DNA of 33,384 bases, taken from the IMG/VR virus record IMGVR_UViG_3300049043_000100, positions 1 through 33,384 of that record; one strand, written 5' to 3'. The notes under the pieces are model-generated. The model made no database searches. It was not told the DNA's origin and saw nothing but the letters and a program-made list of their open reading frames with translations. The stretch's first letter is position 1. The number at the start of each line of letters is the position of its first letter. Positions 19,355 through 30,158 of the stretch are shown piece by piece. Made by a program: the position numbers and the translations under genes. This stretch comes from a virus.

Positions 19355-20102
19355 TTAAATTGTGAAAAAACCTATTCGTTTGCTTTGTATTCTAAACTGT
19401 GCACTTTGAACAGCAGCTGTGTTCTCTGTGTACATTGCTAGATTTTGTACTGTTAAGTCTACTAGTTCATCCTCCAGAATAGAGTTCAAGTGCAGTCTTG
19501 ATTGATGGAGTCTGTACCATCAAACTTTATATATCCCTCTTTATCAATATACACTGGGTAGCGCATATAAGATATGTAAATCTTTGTGGGAGTGAATGTT
19601 CCATCTGTAAAAATGGATATTTCATCAGAAGATAGAAAGTTGAAAGTTTCTTGATATTCAAAGCTTGGTTTGGGATGGCTGTTATTCAGAATGAACTGAA
19701 GGTCACCATGCTTAGCCATGTCTCTGTTTATCCATATCTTTCTATCCTTACAAACACCCTTGTCAGCTAATACATAACTATCAATGTAGAACATGTATTT
19801 TGGCTCAAGAGCATGTAAATTTGCACACCACTGATTTAATTGTTCGTTCTTTATAGAGAGATCAAGAGGTTGATTGTTGTATGTAACCACCAAGCTTTGT
19901 AGGTCTTCATAACGCTTTTTGAAAGCATCAAGTCCCATTCCACTTATAACACTAAAACCATCAACCTTTTGTTTTATCAGCTTAATCTGAGCTTCGTTTA
20001 AAGCCAGTATTTTATCTTCTAATTGAATCTGCTGGTGACGTTAGTTGACAGTTTATTTAGTTTCTGGTCAATCTTATATAATAAACTGTCTACTGGTATC
20101 AT
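19355..20102 (-). CDS. Head-tail connector/ring protein of crAss-like type
   Basis: About 248 residues with frame jumps near 20040 and 19490. The start at 20102 overlaps the previous stop as ATGA, indicating translational coupling. It begins MIPVDSLLYKIDQKLNKLST, then QLEDKILALNEAQIKLIKQK (helical), GLDAFKKRYEDLQSLVVTYN, YMFYIDSYVLADKGVCKDRK, PSFEYQETFNFLSSDEISIF, TDGTFTPTKIYISYMRYP and YIDKEGYIKFDGTDSINQDC. I recognise this as a conserved protein located after the capsid genes in crAss-like phages, where portal-proximal ring proteins are encoded. The exact ring position cannot be told from sequence. Confidence 0.68.
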
Positions 20103-21079
20103 ACTGCAGCAATTTTCTTAGTTTTTAATTTACCTTCTAATGTGAGGAGTATGTCTTGATTATGATCATCAGACAACGTCTAGCTTACATTAAATCATCC
20201 TCATCCTTTGCCACTTCAAACTCACCTTCATAAATCTTACCATTAGGTTTGAGTCTGTAGATGGAATGAGCAAGTGGCTTGTTTCACTAAGTCCTTGATA
20301 TGGAGCAGGTTATCTTTCATGTCCGCAAAGCGTGTGAACACTTCCACAGGATTCAATCCCTGATATTTACCATTCTTAGAACTCTGTTTGTTTAAGGACA
20401 TTGTCTACAAGATTGTAAACAGCATTCCTCTTTGGTATCATCAGTTCCAGGCAAGTCCTAACAAACAGCCACCTTCTTTTCTTCTCAGGTGTCATACTGT
20501 CAAATTTGATAGATTGCTCTATTGATGAGCTTGTTTCTTCTTGAAGTAGAGCAGTATTTTCAATTTCTTCATCAGCTACATAAAACTGTGTGTCAGCAGG
20601 ATATTCACCACGTCTCCCATGCTTGATAGGAGCTAGCGATAGTTGGATGAACACGTAACCAAGAGAAAGCTGACTCTTGTAGAGGAGTGGAACAAGTCAA
20701 AATAATTGTCACCATCCATCAGTTTTGCAGGTTGGCACATGCATTGTATCAGAAACAGACGTAGAAAGTCCATAATTCCAGAAAGTTGAACGAGGACCTA
20801 AATCAACATCACCTAATGCTGATTCCAGTCTTTGTCTAAGCTTTGTTACACGCTCCACTTCCAGTCTCTTTCCAGAGGATCAGAAATTCTGCGTATATAA
20901 GCAGCATCTGGGTCTAAGCCTGTTCTGTACTTACCATCCAGTTCTTTATAGGGATATTTAAACACCCCTGTTCCTGGAACTCGTGTCAAGCCTTTTCCAT
21001 AGCGAGACCACCTTGCATAGTTTGCAGTTGAGAGTTTTGAGACTCTTTTGATTGTTGCGATTTTGCCTAACCTAGCCAT
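20099..21079 (-). CDS. Conserved head/neck structural protein
   Basis: About 325 residues across several frame jumps. The N-terminus (MARLGKIATIKRVSKLST, ARWSRYGKGLTRVPGTGVF, YRTGLDPDAAYIRRISDPLE) is basic and intact. The middle reads ADTQFYVADEEIENTALLQ, SSIEQSIKFDSMTPEKKRRW and LMIPKRNAVYNLVDNVLKQ; the end reads DDHNQDILLTLEGKLKTKKI. The Thr-Pro-Glu-Lys helix with ten or so following residues resembles a structural helix bundle. It follows the major capsid gene by one small gene, as in crAss-like phages. A head-completion or neck role is inferred. The stop overlaps the next start (ATGA). Confidence 0.62.
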
Positions 21080-21081
21080 AT

Positions 21082-21206
21082 TTAGTTGTTTATTTGGTTT
21101 ATTTTAGCAGAGCGATTCCCATCGAAGGGAGAAGCAGCTGAACATTGGCTCAACTCTACACTCTGATTTTGAGATAGAGCTCCCGACTCTGAAGTGTGGG
21201 GGGCAT
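21082..21206 (-). CDS. Small capsid-adjacent protein
   Basis: A 41-codon frame after correction of one homopolymer (six C at 21198-21203 appears to be over-called by two). It reads as a Met-Pro start, then HTSESGALSQNQSVELSQC, SAASPFDGNRSAKINQINN and a TAA stop two bases before the next ATG. Without the correction the frame stops after 16 codons. The uninterrupted frame of 38 codons, the close fit between the capsid stop and next start, and lack of any other candidate make a short gene more likely than a spacer. Function unknown. Confidence 0.5.
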
Positions 21207-21221
21207 TTCTTCTCGATATTT

Positions 21222-21240
21222 TAAGGATTATTTATCCTTA
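21222..21240 (-). repeat. Small inverted repeat at the capsid gene stop
   Basis: TAAGGAT and ATCCTTA, 7-bp stem with 5-nt loop, begins at the TAA stop of the major capsid gene. There is no T-run after it on the coding strand, so it is not a standard terminator; it could protect the capsid mRNA end or slow read-through. Confidence 0.45.
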
Positions 21241-22800
21241 GAATTGTGGAATTTCCTCAATCAGCACTGTACGAGACAGGTCTTCAATGAAAATATCACA
21301 ACGGTCTTTCATCCAAAGTTCGTAATCCAGGGAATTTGTTAGCAGAACTGCATACCCTGAGATTTAGCAAAACCTAAGTGGTGACGAGTACCGTCAGCAT
21401 ATCCCCAAGTCATAGAAGGAGCACCCTTCATTCTTACCTCACGAATGTTGTTAACCAAAGAACCATCAGACATAGGAGATACATCAAACACCATGAATAC
21501 CGGGGTTGATTTCTATTCTGACCAAATTCCAGGTTAGTTTGAGGCAAAGTCGCAATTCTTTCAAGTGAATCAGTTCAACACGACCAGTCTTCACGAGTAA
21601 CCATCGCATCGAAAGCAAAGTTGTAAGTGATGTGTTGTCCTTCTCCCTGTAAGTAACGATTACCGCTGATCAGCCATGAAGGTCAAACCACTATTCAAGA
21701 GCGTCAGCCTTTAAAGCTTGTTGGAATACGTCAAATCCAGCTTCATTAGTGTACATTTTCACACGACGGTCTTTAACATCCACACGACGATAGAACAAGT
21801 CACCAAATACAGAACGAATTAAGTTTGCAGTGAATTCACCACGGTTATATTGTACCAGGTTACCATTGTTACGCATACGGTGGTAAACACCAGCTGAGGT
21901 ACGCTTCAGCTCTCGTCTGCTACCGATTAGTTTTAACAGTACCAGGGCGAGACCAAATCATACGCTTAACCTTCAGTTCCAGCATAGATTTACGCATCCA
22001 GAATTCAATAAATGGTTCCCATTTAACATCATTACGTGTAAGGGGTAATTGATTTCTGCGCTGAAGGAGCATACACAAGGATGTCCAAGGGACGACCTGC
22101 AGATATCACGCATCATTTTGTCATCAGCCCACTCAGTGATTTTGTGTTCAAAACCATAACCACTACCGAGAGATTCAAACATTGTGATTTGCTCACCCAA
22201 ACGAGGAAGTCCTAACAAATCTTGGTCAAACTCACCAATGGCAGCATCAACCAATTCTAATTCCAGACCAACTTGTAAAAACGTATGGCTAACAAAATCT
22301 ACAGTGGGGTCGTCTGTAACTAATGTGAAGGAATAAAAGAATCCCATGTTCCAAGGAACTGGATCCTTAATAACGTAAAAACGAGGACCATATTGACGAC
22401 TACCAACAGAAACGATTGCATTCTTAGAGAATTCGTTAGTGTCAAGTACCAATTGGAACTCTTGACCATCAATACCAGGCTTACTTAAGTCAGTGGTAGC
22501 ACTAGGAACATTGATGATTTTCAGGAATCTGTAAGGAACTGCCACTTGCCATTTCCAAGCATCACTGTTATTATCAATGTAATAGGGAGTGCTCTTGTTA
22601 ATCATGTCTAAGAAATCATTGCTGTACAATGAGCTTTGAGTGTAGAAGCTGATGATTTTCTTATCATAATCAGCAGGTTCCGTAGAGTGGAAACTCTCTA
22701 AGTGGTTAGCATCTGTAAGCTTACCAACAGCACGTTTGTCCATAGAGGCCACACGAGCATACGTAAAACCAGTTAGACCTGGGATTGTTTGAATTGCCAT
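21238..22800 (-). CDS. Major capsid protein (crAss-like HK97-type)
   Basis: About 520 residues. Residues 1-265 are in one frame (22800-21973): MAIQTIPGLTGFTYARVASM, WKWQVAVPYRFLKIINVPS, LVLDTNEFSKNAIVSVGSRQ, YGPRFYVIKDPVPWNMGFFY and IGEFDQDLLGLPRLGEQITM. The rest is spread over other frames: RRELKR, MRNNGNLVQYNRGEFTANL, LIRSVFGDLFYRRVDVKDR, FMADSGNRYLQGEGQHITYN, DVSPMSDGSLVNNIREVRMK, GAPSMTWGYADGTRHHLGF and DRCDIFIEDLSRTVLIEEIP. Size, place after a scaffold-like gene and the sequence pattern fit the major capsid protein of crAss-like phages, which has the HK97 fold. The C-terminal P-G-Y-E-L-W-M-K segment is typical. Frame jumps cluster at short homopolymers. Confidence 0.8.
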
Positions 22801-22827
22801 TTTGTTATTCTTTTATTAATTAAAAAT

Positions 22828-24107
22828 TTATAGAGCCCAAGGAGAAGATTGTGAGTTACCAGAGGAAGTTGAACCGCTTCCTTTAGTTTTACTGACTTGT
22901 CTTGCAACTTCCCCAAACAGCTCATTAGATTTTTTCGTAATGCCTGTTTTTTGTATGGTAGATAATGTAGGATCTTTTTCAAGCACTTTTAACAACAATG
23001 CCACTTTAACCTTCATATTATGATTCTCAGGCTTCTTTAAATCCAGAATGGTTTTATCAAAGTCTGTTAGAGTTTCACCACTTGTGGTTTTGTACTTATC
23101 TACCAACAGGAAGTCTTGTAGTTCATTTGCTAATTTTGGATTGATGGGAATACCATCAAATTCTTTAGCTTTCAGTTTGTCCTGGAGGACAGATTGTACA
23201 TTTTGTACGTATTGTTGTTTAATGGCTTGTTTCTGTTGAAGTTCTTGCTCAGCTTTTTGTTGCATTTGCTGGAGCTTTTGAGCTTCCTTCTTAACTAACA
23301 CCTTGTGGTGTTTTGTAGCTACAGATTCTAAGTCACCGTAGTTCTTTAATCTTTCTACCTCTGTATCTACGTCTTCAGGTTCAAATCCCTGATCTGTAAG
23401 TGCTTGACGAATAACTGCCACTTGATTGTTTTCTTGTGTCAGGTCCATTTCAGCAAATGATACAGCTGTATTATATGTGTTGAAATATTCTCTTGGATTC
23501 ACCCCTTTTACAAAGATGGCATCAAAGGCTTGTTGGTAATCATCACCAAACTGTCCAATGAAGTTGTTTACCATTTCAATAGCTCCTTTCTTCTTTTCAT
23601 TTTGAAAGCGCTCTAGAAATGCCTAGGAGTAGCTATATCCAAATCTTCTTCACCCTCTTCCTCATCCTTGGAAAATACACCAAGTTTGAATAGGTCACGA
23701 GATAGGGCTGTGAATTGATTAGCCTCTGGTTCATCATCCTCATCACCAGTGGTGGTGGCAGCAGCTTCAGGCTTCTTAGGAGCTGCTTTAGCTGGTGTCC
23801 CCTCTTCTTCTTCCTCCTCTGCGTTATCACCAAGGAAGTTTGATATAAGGTCTTGACCTGTCAGGTATTTACCATCTTCTTTAGGAACTATTTTCTTTTC
23901 CTTTTAGGAAGGAACATCTGGTTCGGGGGCTGGTTCTGCAGGAGTTGCAGGTTTGATGATTTCTCCACCTGATCAGGACTAGCAGTTGCTGTTTCAGCAC
24001 CGAACAGTCCTTCTAAAAGTTCTGCTCCTCCAGGACCCATTTCCATAGTGTTCTCAATACCAAAGTTTCCAAATGAGGATGGTGTCATCAAGATTAATTT
24101 CAGACAT
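22828..24107 (-). CDS. Scaffold-like acidic coiled-coil protein
   Basis: About 425 residues over several frame jumps. The N-terminal third is acidic and low-complexity: MEMGPGGAELLEGLFGAETA, a Pro/Ala/Glu segment, QDLISNFLGDNAEEEEEEG, then Asp/Glu-rich to SRDLFKLGVFSKDEEEGEED. The remainder is in one frame (23574-22828): NNFIGQFGDDYQQAFDAIF, VERLKNYGDLESVATKHHKV, a Gln-rich coiled coil (KLQQMQQKAEQELQQKQAI), KEFDGIPINPKLANELQDF and a Gly/Ser-rich end. Position immediately before the capsid gene, acidic start and coiled coil are typical of a scaffold or capsid-assembly protein. No protease motif is visible. It is the first gene after the promoter at 24138-24168. Confidence 0.65.
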
Positions 24108-24137
24108 CTGTAGTTTATTTTATTTGGTTTGTTAATG

Positions 24138-24168
24138 TAAAAGTAGATAGAGATTGTTGAAAATCAAA
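24138..24168 (-). promoter_or_regulatory. Bacteroidota-type promoter for scaffold and capsid genes
   Basis: On the minus strand TTTG (24168-24165), exactly 19 nt, then TACTTTTA (24145-24138), seven of eight positions of TAnnTTTG. It lies in the 119-nt gap between the SPFH-like gene and the scaffold-like gene. The leader to the ATG at 24107 is A-rich, with AACCAAATAAAATAAAC and no Shine-Dalgarno. This would give the capsid genes their own strong transcription start. Confidence 0.65.
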
Positions 24169-24226
24169 GAGATATGTGTTTATATCACTGATTTTTGCAT
24201 ATAATATAGCATTAACTTATTTTACT

Positions 24227-24759
24227 CTAATCAAGTTTGTTTGAAAATGTATCATTTATAAGTCTAAAGCTACGTATTGGAGCTATATCAGTTAGTGTAA
24301 TTTGTTGCACTTCCACTCCCCATTTCCTAGCTTCCACTCTCACCTTCTTAGTGAGGATGTTATCTACATCTGGGTCAATGCATTGGTCTATTGGCAGGGA
24401 GATGATTATGTTCTTTATGATGGACTGTGTCATATCAGCTAATGCATCCTTAGCATCAAACACCTCCAGGAGAAACACTTTTACATCTGTGATTTTATAT
24501 TTAATAACCCCCTTCACCACTATATTTTGTTTATCCTTTGTATACAATGACTGTGGAGCTAAACTAAGAGTGGTTACAACAACGTGCTGTGGTATCACCT
24601 ACATCAAATATGGGAAGCTTTAAGTGAAACCCTGGAAGTAACACCTTCTTGAACTTTCCATTCCTTAGGAGCACAGCTTGTTCATAGCTTGGTATGATTA
24701 CCGCTGGCATGATGTAGTGCCACCAATTGGTGAGTAGTTTCTATTAGTCTATCAAACAT
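24227..24759 (-). CDS. SPFH/band-7 (stomatin-like) protein
   Basis: About 177 residues with two frame jumps before 24600. The start at 24759 overlaps the portal stop as TAATG. The N-terminus reads MFDRLIETTHQLV, then in another frame YIMPAVIIPSYEQAVLLRNG and KFKKVLLPGFHLKLPIFDVG, the classical opening of stomatin/prohibitin proteins (tyrosine/valine, LR.GK, PG.H...P..D). The rest is in one frame: SLYTKDKQNIVVKGVIKYKI, FDAKDALADMTQSIIKNII, ILTKKVRVEARKWGVEVQQI and TLTDIAPIRSFRLI. SPFH proteins form membrane-bound rings or cages in bacteria. This one has only a weak N-terminal hydrophobic stretch and lacks the long C-terminal coiled coil. Its role in a virion-assembly operon is unknown. Confidence 0.83.
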
Positions 24760-27363
24760 TATTTAGGTTTTTTAGATGCCCTGTTCCTAGCATTTATCTT
24801 AGCTATCTCCAGGTCATTCTTTTGGTTTTCTCTATCCACCTGCAATTTCTCTCTTTCTATCTGTAGCTTCTGAGAATTTTGTGCCATTTTAGATTGGATG
24901 TCTGCCATTTTAAGGCTGTGGTCTTTTTCTAATTTAGACTGCTCATTGCTTATTCTAGAGATTTCCAATACATCAGGAACCTCATTTACATTTCTGTCAG
25001 CCAGTTCAGCTTTAGATTCAGCAGCTATGAGAGCTATTTCTTTCTTGTTAATTCTATCACGTTCATTCTGATAGTTCTCATTCTGCATATCTTGCTCATG
25101 TTGAAGCTGGGCTTGTTTAGCCTTGAGCAGCAGCAATTTCTCTCTGTTGGTCAATCTGCTGTTGCTGTTGCTGTTGTTTAGCTTCTTGCATTTGTATTTG
25201 TCTGTCTCTCAAGTCTTTAAACACCTTCTTCATCTCTCTTATAGACTTGGTGCTATACAGTTCAATTACATCATACAAGCTTCCTCCATTCTGAATAACA
25301 GCTTGAGATAATTGTCTAATCTCATTAAACATTTGTGTATCTTCAGGACGATTGGTAAGAAACACCTTCAAATCACGGAATTTAAGGTCTGAACCATTCA
25401 CCTGTACAAATGCACTTTCTCCCTCATCTGTAACATAGGAGAGTGTGGATTGTGGCTTTTTACTTTCTACATATAGAGCAGCATCAATAATTGCCTGATA
25501 GAGCTGGCCTAAGACATACTCATGAGCAACAAACAAGGGTTCTGTTTGTGAATAGGATTGTTGTATAGCTGCATTTGTTCCTGTTGCAGGATTCACTGGC
25601 TGATACAGAACCAAGTCTTTGCTTACTCATTCCCACTAGTTCCCAACACTCATTCTTCAATTGTTGTGCCAATGTATAACGAGATTGTATTTCCTGTGTT
25701 CTTGTCAGGTCAATATCTCTGAATTGGTTGAATGAGCTTGGACTCTTCAAGTTTTCAGGACTGTCATCAATGAATACCACTCCACGATTACGAGCTTCCA
25801 TTTCCCATACATCTAGAGCATCCTGAGCATCACCATCCTTAGGAACAGGAATATGTCTAATAGATGTTAAATACACTTTACCCACCTCTTTTTCTAAGAG
25901 TCTTATAAAGCTGATTCATGCATACATTATACTGCACCTGGAAAGGTTTCATCAAATCCACCAAACTCTTAGCTTCTGTATTCTTCACCTCATAAACAGT
26001 TCCTATGATGGGACAATAGTTTAATAGTTTGAATGGTTTGATGTGATAGATGTCTGGACCAATCTTTGTTCCCTGATACCATCCGTTCACCCATCCCCAT
26101 TCAAGAGATTGTTGTGTAGGAATTGTACCAGATTTGTAAGTTTCATCAACAGAGCAGGGATTGTTCATTCCCTAGTTCATCAATGTAAATCACCTTACCA
26201 ATCTTTTTCTTACTAATCCAATAAGAACGTACAACAACATACTTATATCCAAAGGAGCTTACATTTGATGTGAGTCCTAAGAAGTCTTTTAGTCCATCAT
26301 TGTTCTCCTTCATCTCTGATTCAATCATCATACGTGTTTGGAGAACAAGAGGGTCGTATGTATCATACATCACAGAGTCTGTTACCTGGAATCGCATTAG
26401 GATTACCTAAGATTGGACTCTCGTACATTAATCAATCCATAATCCTGAGAGAGAGAACGTTGAGGTGGTCTATCTCTTCTTTTGTCAGGTCTGGAATGCT
26501 TTCGATGATTTCTGAAAGCTCCATAACTCTGCACTGTACCAGCGGCATATGCCCCCTGAGCTCTACCTGTTGGGTCACTGAGATCCACTTTACGTATCTG
26601 GGGTTGTTAAGAAACCATGTGTTCTTAGGGTTGGCCACCTCGATGTTAAATCCTAAGTTTCGAATTATCCTCGTAGATATGATAGAACTTGTCTGTGCTG
26701 AAATTAGCAAATCACGGAAGGCATCTTCTGACTCTTTTCTCTTCAGATTGAATTCAGCTTTCTGGCATGTGAGAACGTGGTTTGCCCATTTCTCAGCTAC
26801 AGATGTATAACTATCAAGTACATCCTTCACTTGATCCATTGTCATTTGATCTAAATCTTCATCAGAAATTTCTTCTCCTTGAGAGCAGTCTTTTGTCAAT
26901 AATCTTTTGTCTGGCTTGATTGATTACATATTCCTGGAAGAATGCCAGTTTTGAATTCTAGCTCTTCAGCCTTGACTATCATCATCAAATGCTTTCACAC
27001 GGAATGTATCAGGACGCTTTGATATTTACCTACTAGTTCATTCACAGGAGTGGTGATGATGGAATACATTTTCACATATGCAGGAAGCTGTAAGTCAGCT
27101 GTTAGTACATCTGTAAATGAGCGCACTTGTGGCTCTTGATAGAAGTCTTCCATCCGTAGGATACCCTTCATCAGGTCATAGTTCTTAACAAATGTGTCAC
27201 GATTCTTTACATACTCAGCATAAGCCTTGCTTTGCAAAGTAGTCCATGGTGTTCTTTATCCAGCTCTCATCCTGCTTCTCCTTTTCAGTTTTGAACTGAT
27301 CAGGGAATATATTCAGGTAGGCATACCTAATCGTAGCATCTTTGGTATATCTAATAATAGCCA
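24759..27363 (-). CDS. Portal protein (crAss-like)
   Basis: About 868 residues, broken by many frame jumps. It starts MAIIRYTKDATIRYAYLNIF. Motifs in order: KNYDLMKGILRMEDFYQEPQ, YVKMYSIITTPVNELVGKYQ, a helical part (QMTMDQVKDVLDSYTSVAEK), IRNLGFNIEVANPKNTWFLN, YDTYDPLVLQTRMMIESEM, GWVNGWYQGTKIGPDIYHIK, GVVFIDDSPENLKSPSSFNQ, SASE followed by AAIQQSYSQTEPLFVAHEYV, then a Gln-rich stretch and a long charged coiled coil to the end (25154-24759). The order, the SYSQTEPLF segment and the C-terminal coiled coil fit the portal of crAss-like phages. It forms the dodecameric DNA channel at the capsid vertex. Its start overlaps the terminase end. Confidence 0.8.
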
Positions 27364-29469
27364 TTATATGAATAGTTTACTTTTCTTTTCTCGAAATAGT
27401 CCACGAGATTCTGTGAACAATTACGTTTCTTCTTGTTGGGTTTGAATAACGCGTTCAGCTCTTGGTCATCTGCAGATCCTCCCACCCTTCCAAGAATAGG
27501 GTCCATCTTAAGAGCTTGAGCTATAGCTAGTTCTGCAGCAATCAGACTACGGTCAAAGTTACCCTGATCGTTATACTGAATTATTTCTTCTAGCAGCACA
27601 GGATCAAATATCTTTGACACACCTGTCACTTCTTTGGTGACGTTACCATCTTCATCTTTCTCTCTGATATACCACTTCTTCCATATACTTCTTTAGACAG
27701 TTGTGTAGATAGTCTCTTATTTTGTCTGCTGAACGGTGCACTCCATACTCACGTCTTCACGGTGGTGCCAGGCACCACTTCTTTCAACCAATCAGGTTGC
27801 TTCTCTAGGTAGTGAGCATCTCCTTTTGCTTTCATGTATTCTATAAAGGAAATGTCATCATTTTCACAAAGCGTTACGTAGCATTGTAATATTTGATGAG
27901 CAGTCTAGCCTGTTCTTCCCATGTTTCCTTCTTATCAGGACGTGCACAATAAGAAGCTACGAACATATCTTGATATTTCTCGTCCGGTGATATCATGCAT
28001 ACTCTTATAAATGTACACAGCTCCCAAGAGAGGTAGAATATGCAGCTTGTCCTTGTCTATAAGGGTCCACACCAGCTACATAGAGTCCATATGGAGGATT
28101 CTCCATAGGGAATTCATATATAACAACAGGTGCATCCTTCAAGATCGCTACTTCTTCGAGAGGGAAGTTGGTGATGGGTTGTTTGTACTGTAAACTCATG
28201 CTTCTATCTTCTCCCCATCATTAAACAATATCACAGGAGTGCCTGTTCTATTCTGTGATTAAGCAGTCTAGACTTCTGACGTTTAGCTGCTTCTATATCA
28301 AATATGTTTGTATCTTCATTCAGGAAGTATGTCATCCACTTCCATGGGGATAGTACATCTTCTCTTTTAGATAGGCCACTCTATCCCCAGCCTTTTTCAG
28401 TCGTTCTAGATTACTCACTTGTTATTTCACGTTAGCCTTTTCTTCATTGCTCACCAGCATGCTGACGCTGTGTAAGTCACTTTCTGGCGGGCTGCTCGAA
28501 GGAAAGCTTCCCAGTGTGCTGGACTCCTTTGCTTCCATTCTGATACTTATACGATATGAATAAACCGTGAACTCGTCTTATCATCTTTGTCATTATTATA
28601 GCTGTAAGGAAGTTGAAATTATCCAGCGTCAAACATCAAGCTCTTGGCATCCATGAAACTTTTCATGTCACCACCTGTTCCTGTAAGGATGGAGAACATC
28701 CCCCATCCATATGGAGTGGTGAAACCTGGAACAGCTGCCTGGAATCCTCTGAGGAAATTGCCCTTACCTATCTCATCTATAATCAGTTTACGAGGTTTGG
28801 TACCAGCAATTGCTTCTTCATTTGTTTACCTTCATCCAAGTTACGAATAGAGATTCTGAGAGAACGGTATCACTCTCTCCTGCTTTGGTCTTAATACCTA
28901 GAGTGACTTGGTTTTTCCAATTATCCTCCACCCTCTGCCATCTCCATGCTTCAGGCAAAAGTTGAGGCCCTTGTCCAGCTTATCTGTGATCAGCTTTATA
29001 TCAGGGGGCATTCAACCCAGCGATCACATTCTGGGAATTCTCATCAAATGTTGCACCCCACCCTATGTAAGAAGCCTCTAATACATGATTTTGCAAAACG
29101 TCGTATACCAAGTATCACCAAGTCCTTTTTTCTCCTGCTGAGCCCTATCCATCTCATTTGTCACAATCCACTCGTTATCACGAGCAGGGGATTAGCATAT
29201 TTCTGGTAGATTCTTCCTCTTTCATCTACTACATCCACCTCTGTATGCCAGACATTTAAATGCCAGTATAGAGAATGGGTTGATGTACACCCCATTCATC
29301 ATGCATCCATCCAGGCAGTATTTGTCTTATGAAAGTCGAAAGAACTGGTTTGTACTCTGCTGGATAGTCTATCAGGCAGATCGTCTTCTGGTTAATCATA
29401 CCAGTCTTTATAGTCCTATGCTTTTAATGCTCAATCATCTTCCTGCTCTTTAGGCAAGTCTTCAGCCAT
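27351..29469 (-). CDS. Terminase large subunit
   Basis: About 700 residues over many frame jumps. I place the start at 29469 (MAEDLPKEQEDD, overlapping the upstream gene). N-terminal motifs include SRVQTSSFDFHKTNTAWMD. The ATPase has a deviant Walker A, LVILGIRRFAKS (about 29122-29087), then SYIGWGATFDENSQNVIAG, Walker B KLIIDEIGKGN (about 28790) and a coupling motif ILTGTGGDM. The nuclease half begins PPYGLYVAGVDPYRQG (28080-28040) and contains SYCARPDKKETWEEQARL, NDDISFIEYMKAKGDAHYLE, a Glu-rich part and FDPVLLEEIIQYNDQGNFD. This is the DNA-packaging motor and headful nuclease. The end is either 27363, overlapping the portal start as TAATG, or 27351. Confidence 0.8.
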
Positions 29470-29775
29470 GAGCTGGACATATCTCCATTTCCTCTCACTT
29501 CCACCTTAGCCTCTTCTACATTTCTCAAGCTTATCCACACTCTGTAATATCTCAACATAGTCTTTCAAAGCCTGTGTTAAATCTTTCCTTCGGGCTTCTT
29601 TATTCGCAATACATATAGGGATCACTCCTCCATTCTTGGTTCTCCTCTATAAGCCATTCTATCCTGTAGCAGTGGAAAAAGGATTGCTTTCTATGCATTC
29701 TTTTAGTTCTTTCAGCTTACCTTCCAGAAACTCCAGCTCATATTCTATTAAACTCACCTTTTTAGAAGTCGCCAT
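29424..29775 (-). CDS. Small terminase-associated protein
   Basis: About 117 residues with two frame jumps near 29655. It starts MATSKKVSLIEYELEFLEGK and continues as helical LKELKECIESNPFSTATDR, then TKNGGVIPICIANKEARRKD, LTQALKDYVEILQSVDKLEK and RGNGDMSSSWLKT. The helical pattern and location directly ahead of the large terminase, with overlapping ends, suggest a terminase partner (small subunit-like), but I see no DNA-binding motif. Homologues of this type stand next to the terminase in related phages. The start lies inside the end of the upstream gene. Confidence 0.55.
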
Positions 29776-30054
29776 TATCTTCCTCCTCTTTCAAAATGTT
29801 ATTTAAATCCATCCCATTCTTTAATTATCATATCTATTTCACTATCATCTGTATGTGGAATGTCCATTTCCAGCTCAGCTTTGTACTTTCTCAAAAGCAA
29901 ATAATATCTCCTTATCTGTCAATCCCCATACATTTCCATATTCATCTAGACGCTGTAGATATGTGTCTACCCATATTGTAATTGGGGTAGAGGGTTCACT
30001 AGTTGCTGGAGAAGCATGCAATATCTTCTGGTAGTTGTCGTCTTCCTTAGGCAT
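29762..30054 (-). CDS. Small acidic protein, unknown
   Basis: About 97 residues with one frame jump near 29880. It starts MPKEDDNYQKILHASPATS at 30054, overlapping the previous stop (TAATG). Middle: TPITIWVDTYLQRLDEYGNV, WGLTDKEILFAFEKVQ. End: in another frame LEMDIPHTDDSEIDMII, DLNNILKEEEDNGDF. It is acidic (many Asp/Glu), largely helical and has no motif I can name. Its 3' end overlaps the 29424-29775 gene start, so it belongs to the same operon. Confidence 0.5.
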
Positions 30055-30158
30055 TACATTAATTGATTCAAATCTTCGTCCGTCAGTTTATTATTACGAA
30101 CTTTAAATGTTTCTACGTCAAAATCATATTCTTCTCTATTATCATTGTCCTTTGACAT
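30054..30158 (-). CDS. Very short acidic protein, unknown
   Basis: An intact 34-codon frame: MSKDNDNREEYDFDVETFKV, then RNNKLTDEDLNQLM. The start lies inside the last codons of the upstream gene and its stop overlaps the next start (TAATG), so it is embedded in a run of overlapping genes. Very acidic. Overlap on both ends supports it as a real gene despite its size. Function unknown. Confidence 0.5.
   Translation of the reverse strand: MSKDNDNREEYDFDVETFKVRNNKLTDEDLNQLM

Noticed and set aside
21105-21165. A possible tRNA on the minus strand: CAGAGTG and CGCTCTG could form a 7-bp acceptor stem, with TTCGAT between
   Set aside because: The enclosed length is only about 58 nt, the D and anticodon arms do not form, and the same bases are read as an open frame of 38 codons ending two bases before the next start.
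26334-26810. A 158-codon plus-strand frame inside the portal gene
   Set aside because: It is the reverse of the well-supported portal reading and shows no recognisable domain or start context.
91-29775. Stop-codon reassignment (as in some crAss-like phages)
   Set aside because: Breaks are explained by frame changes, with the protein pattern continuing in another frame. TAA, TGA and TAG all occur at natural gene ends that abut or overlap the next start (for example TGA at 20099-20101 and TGATG at 30940).
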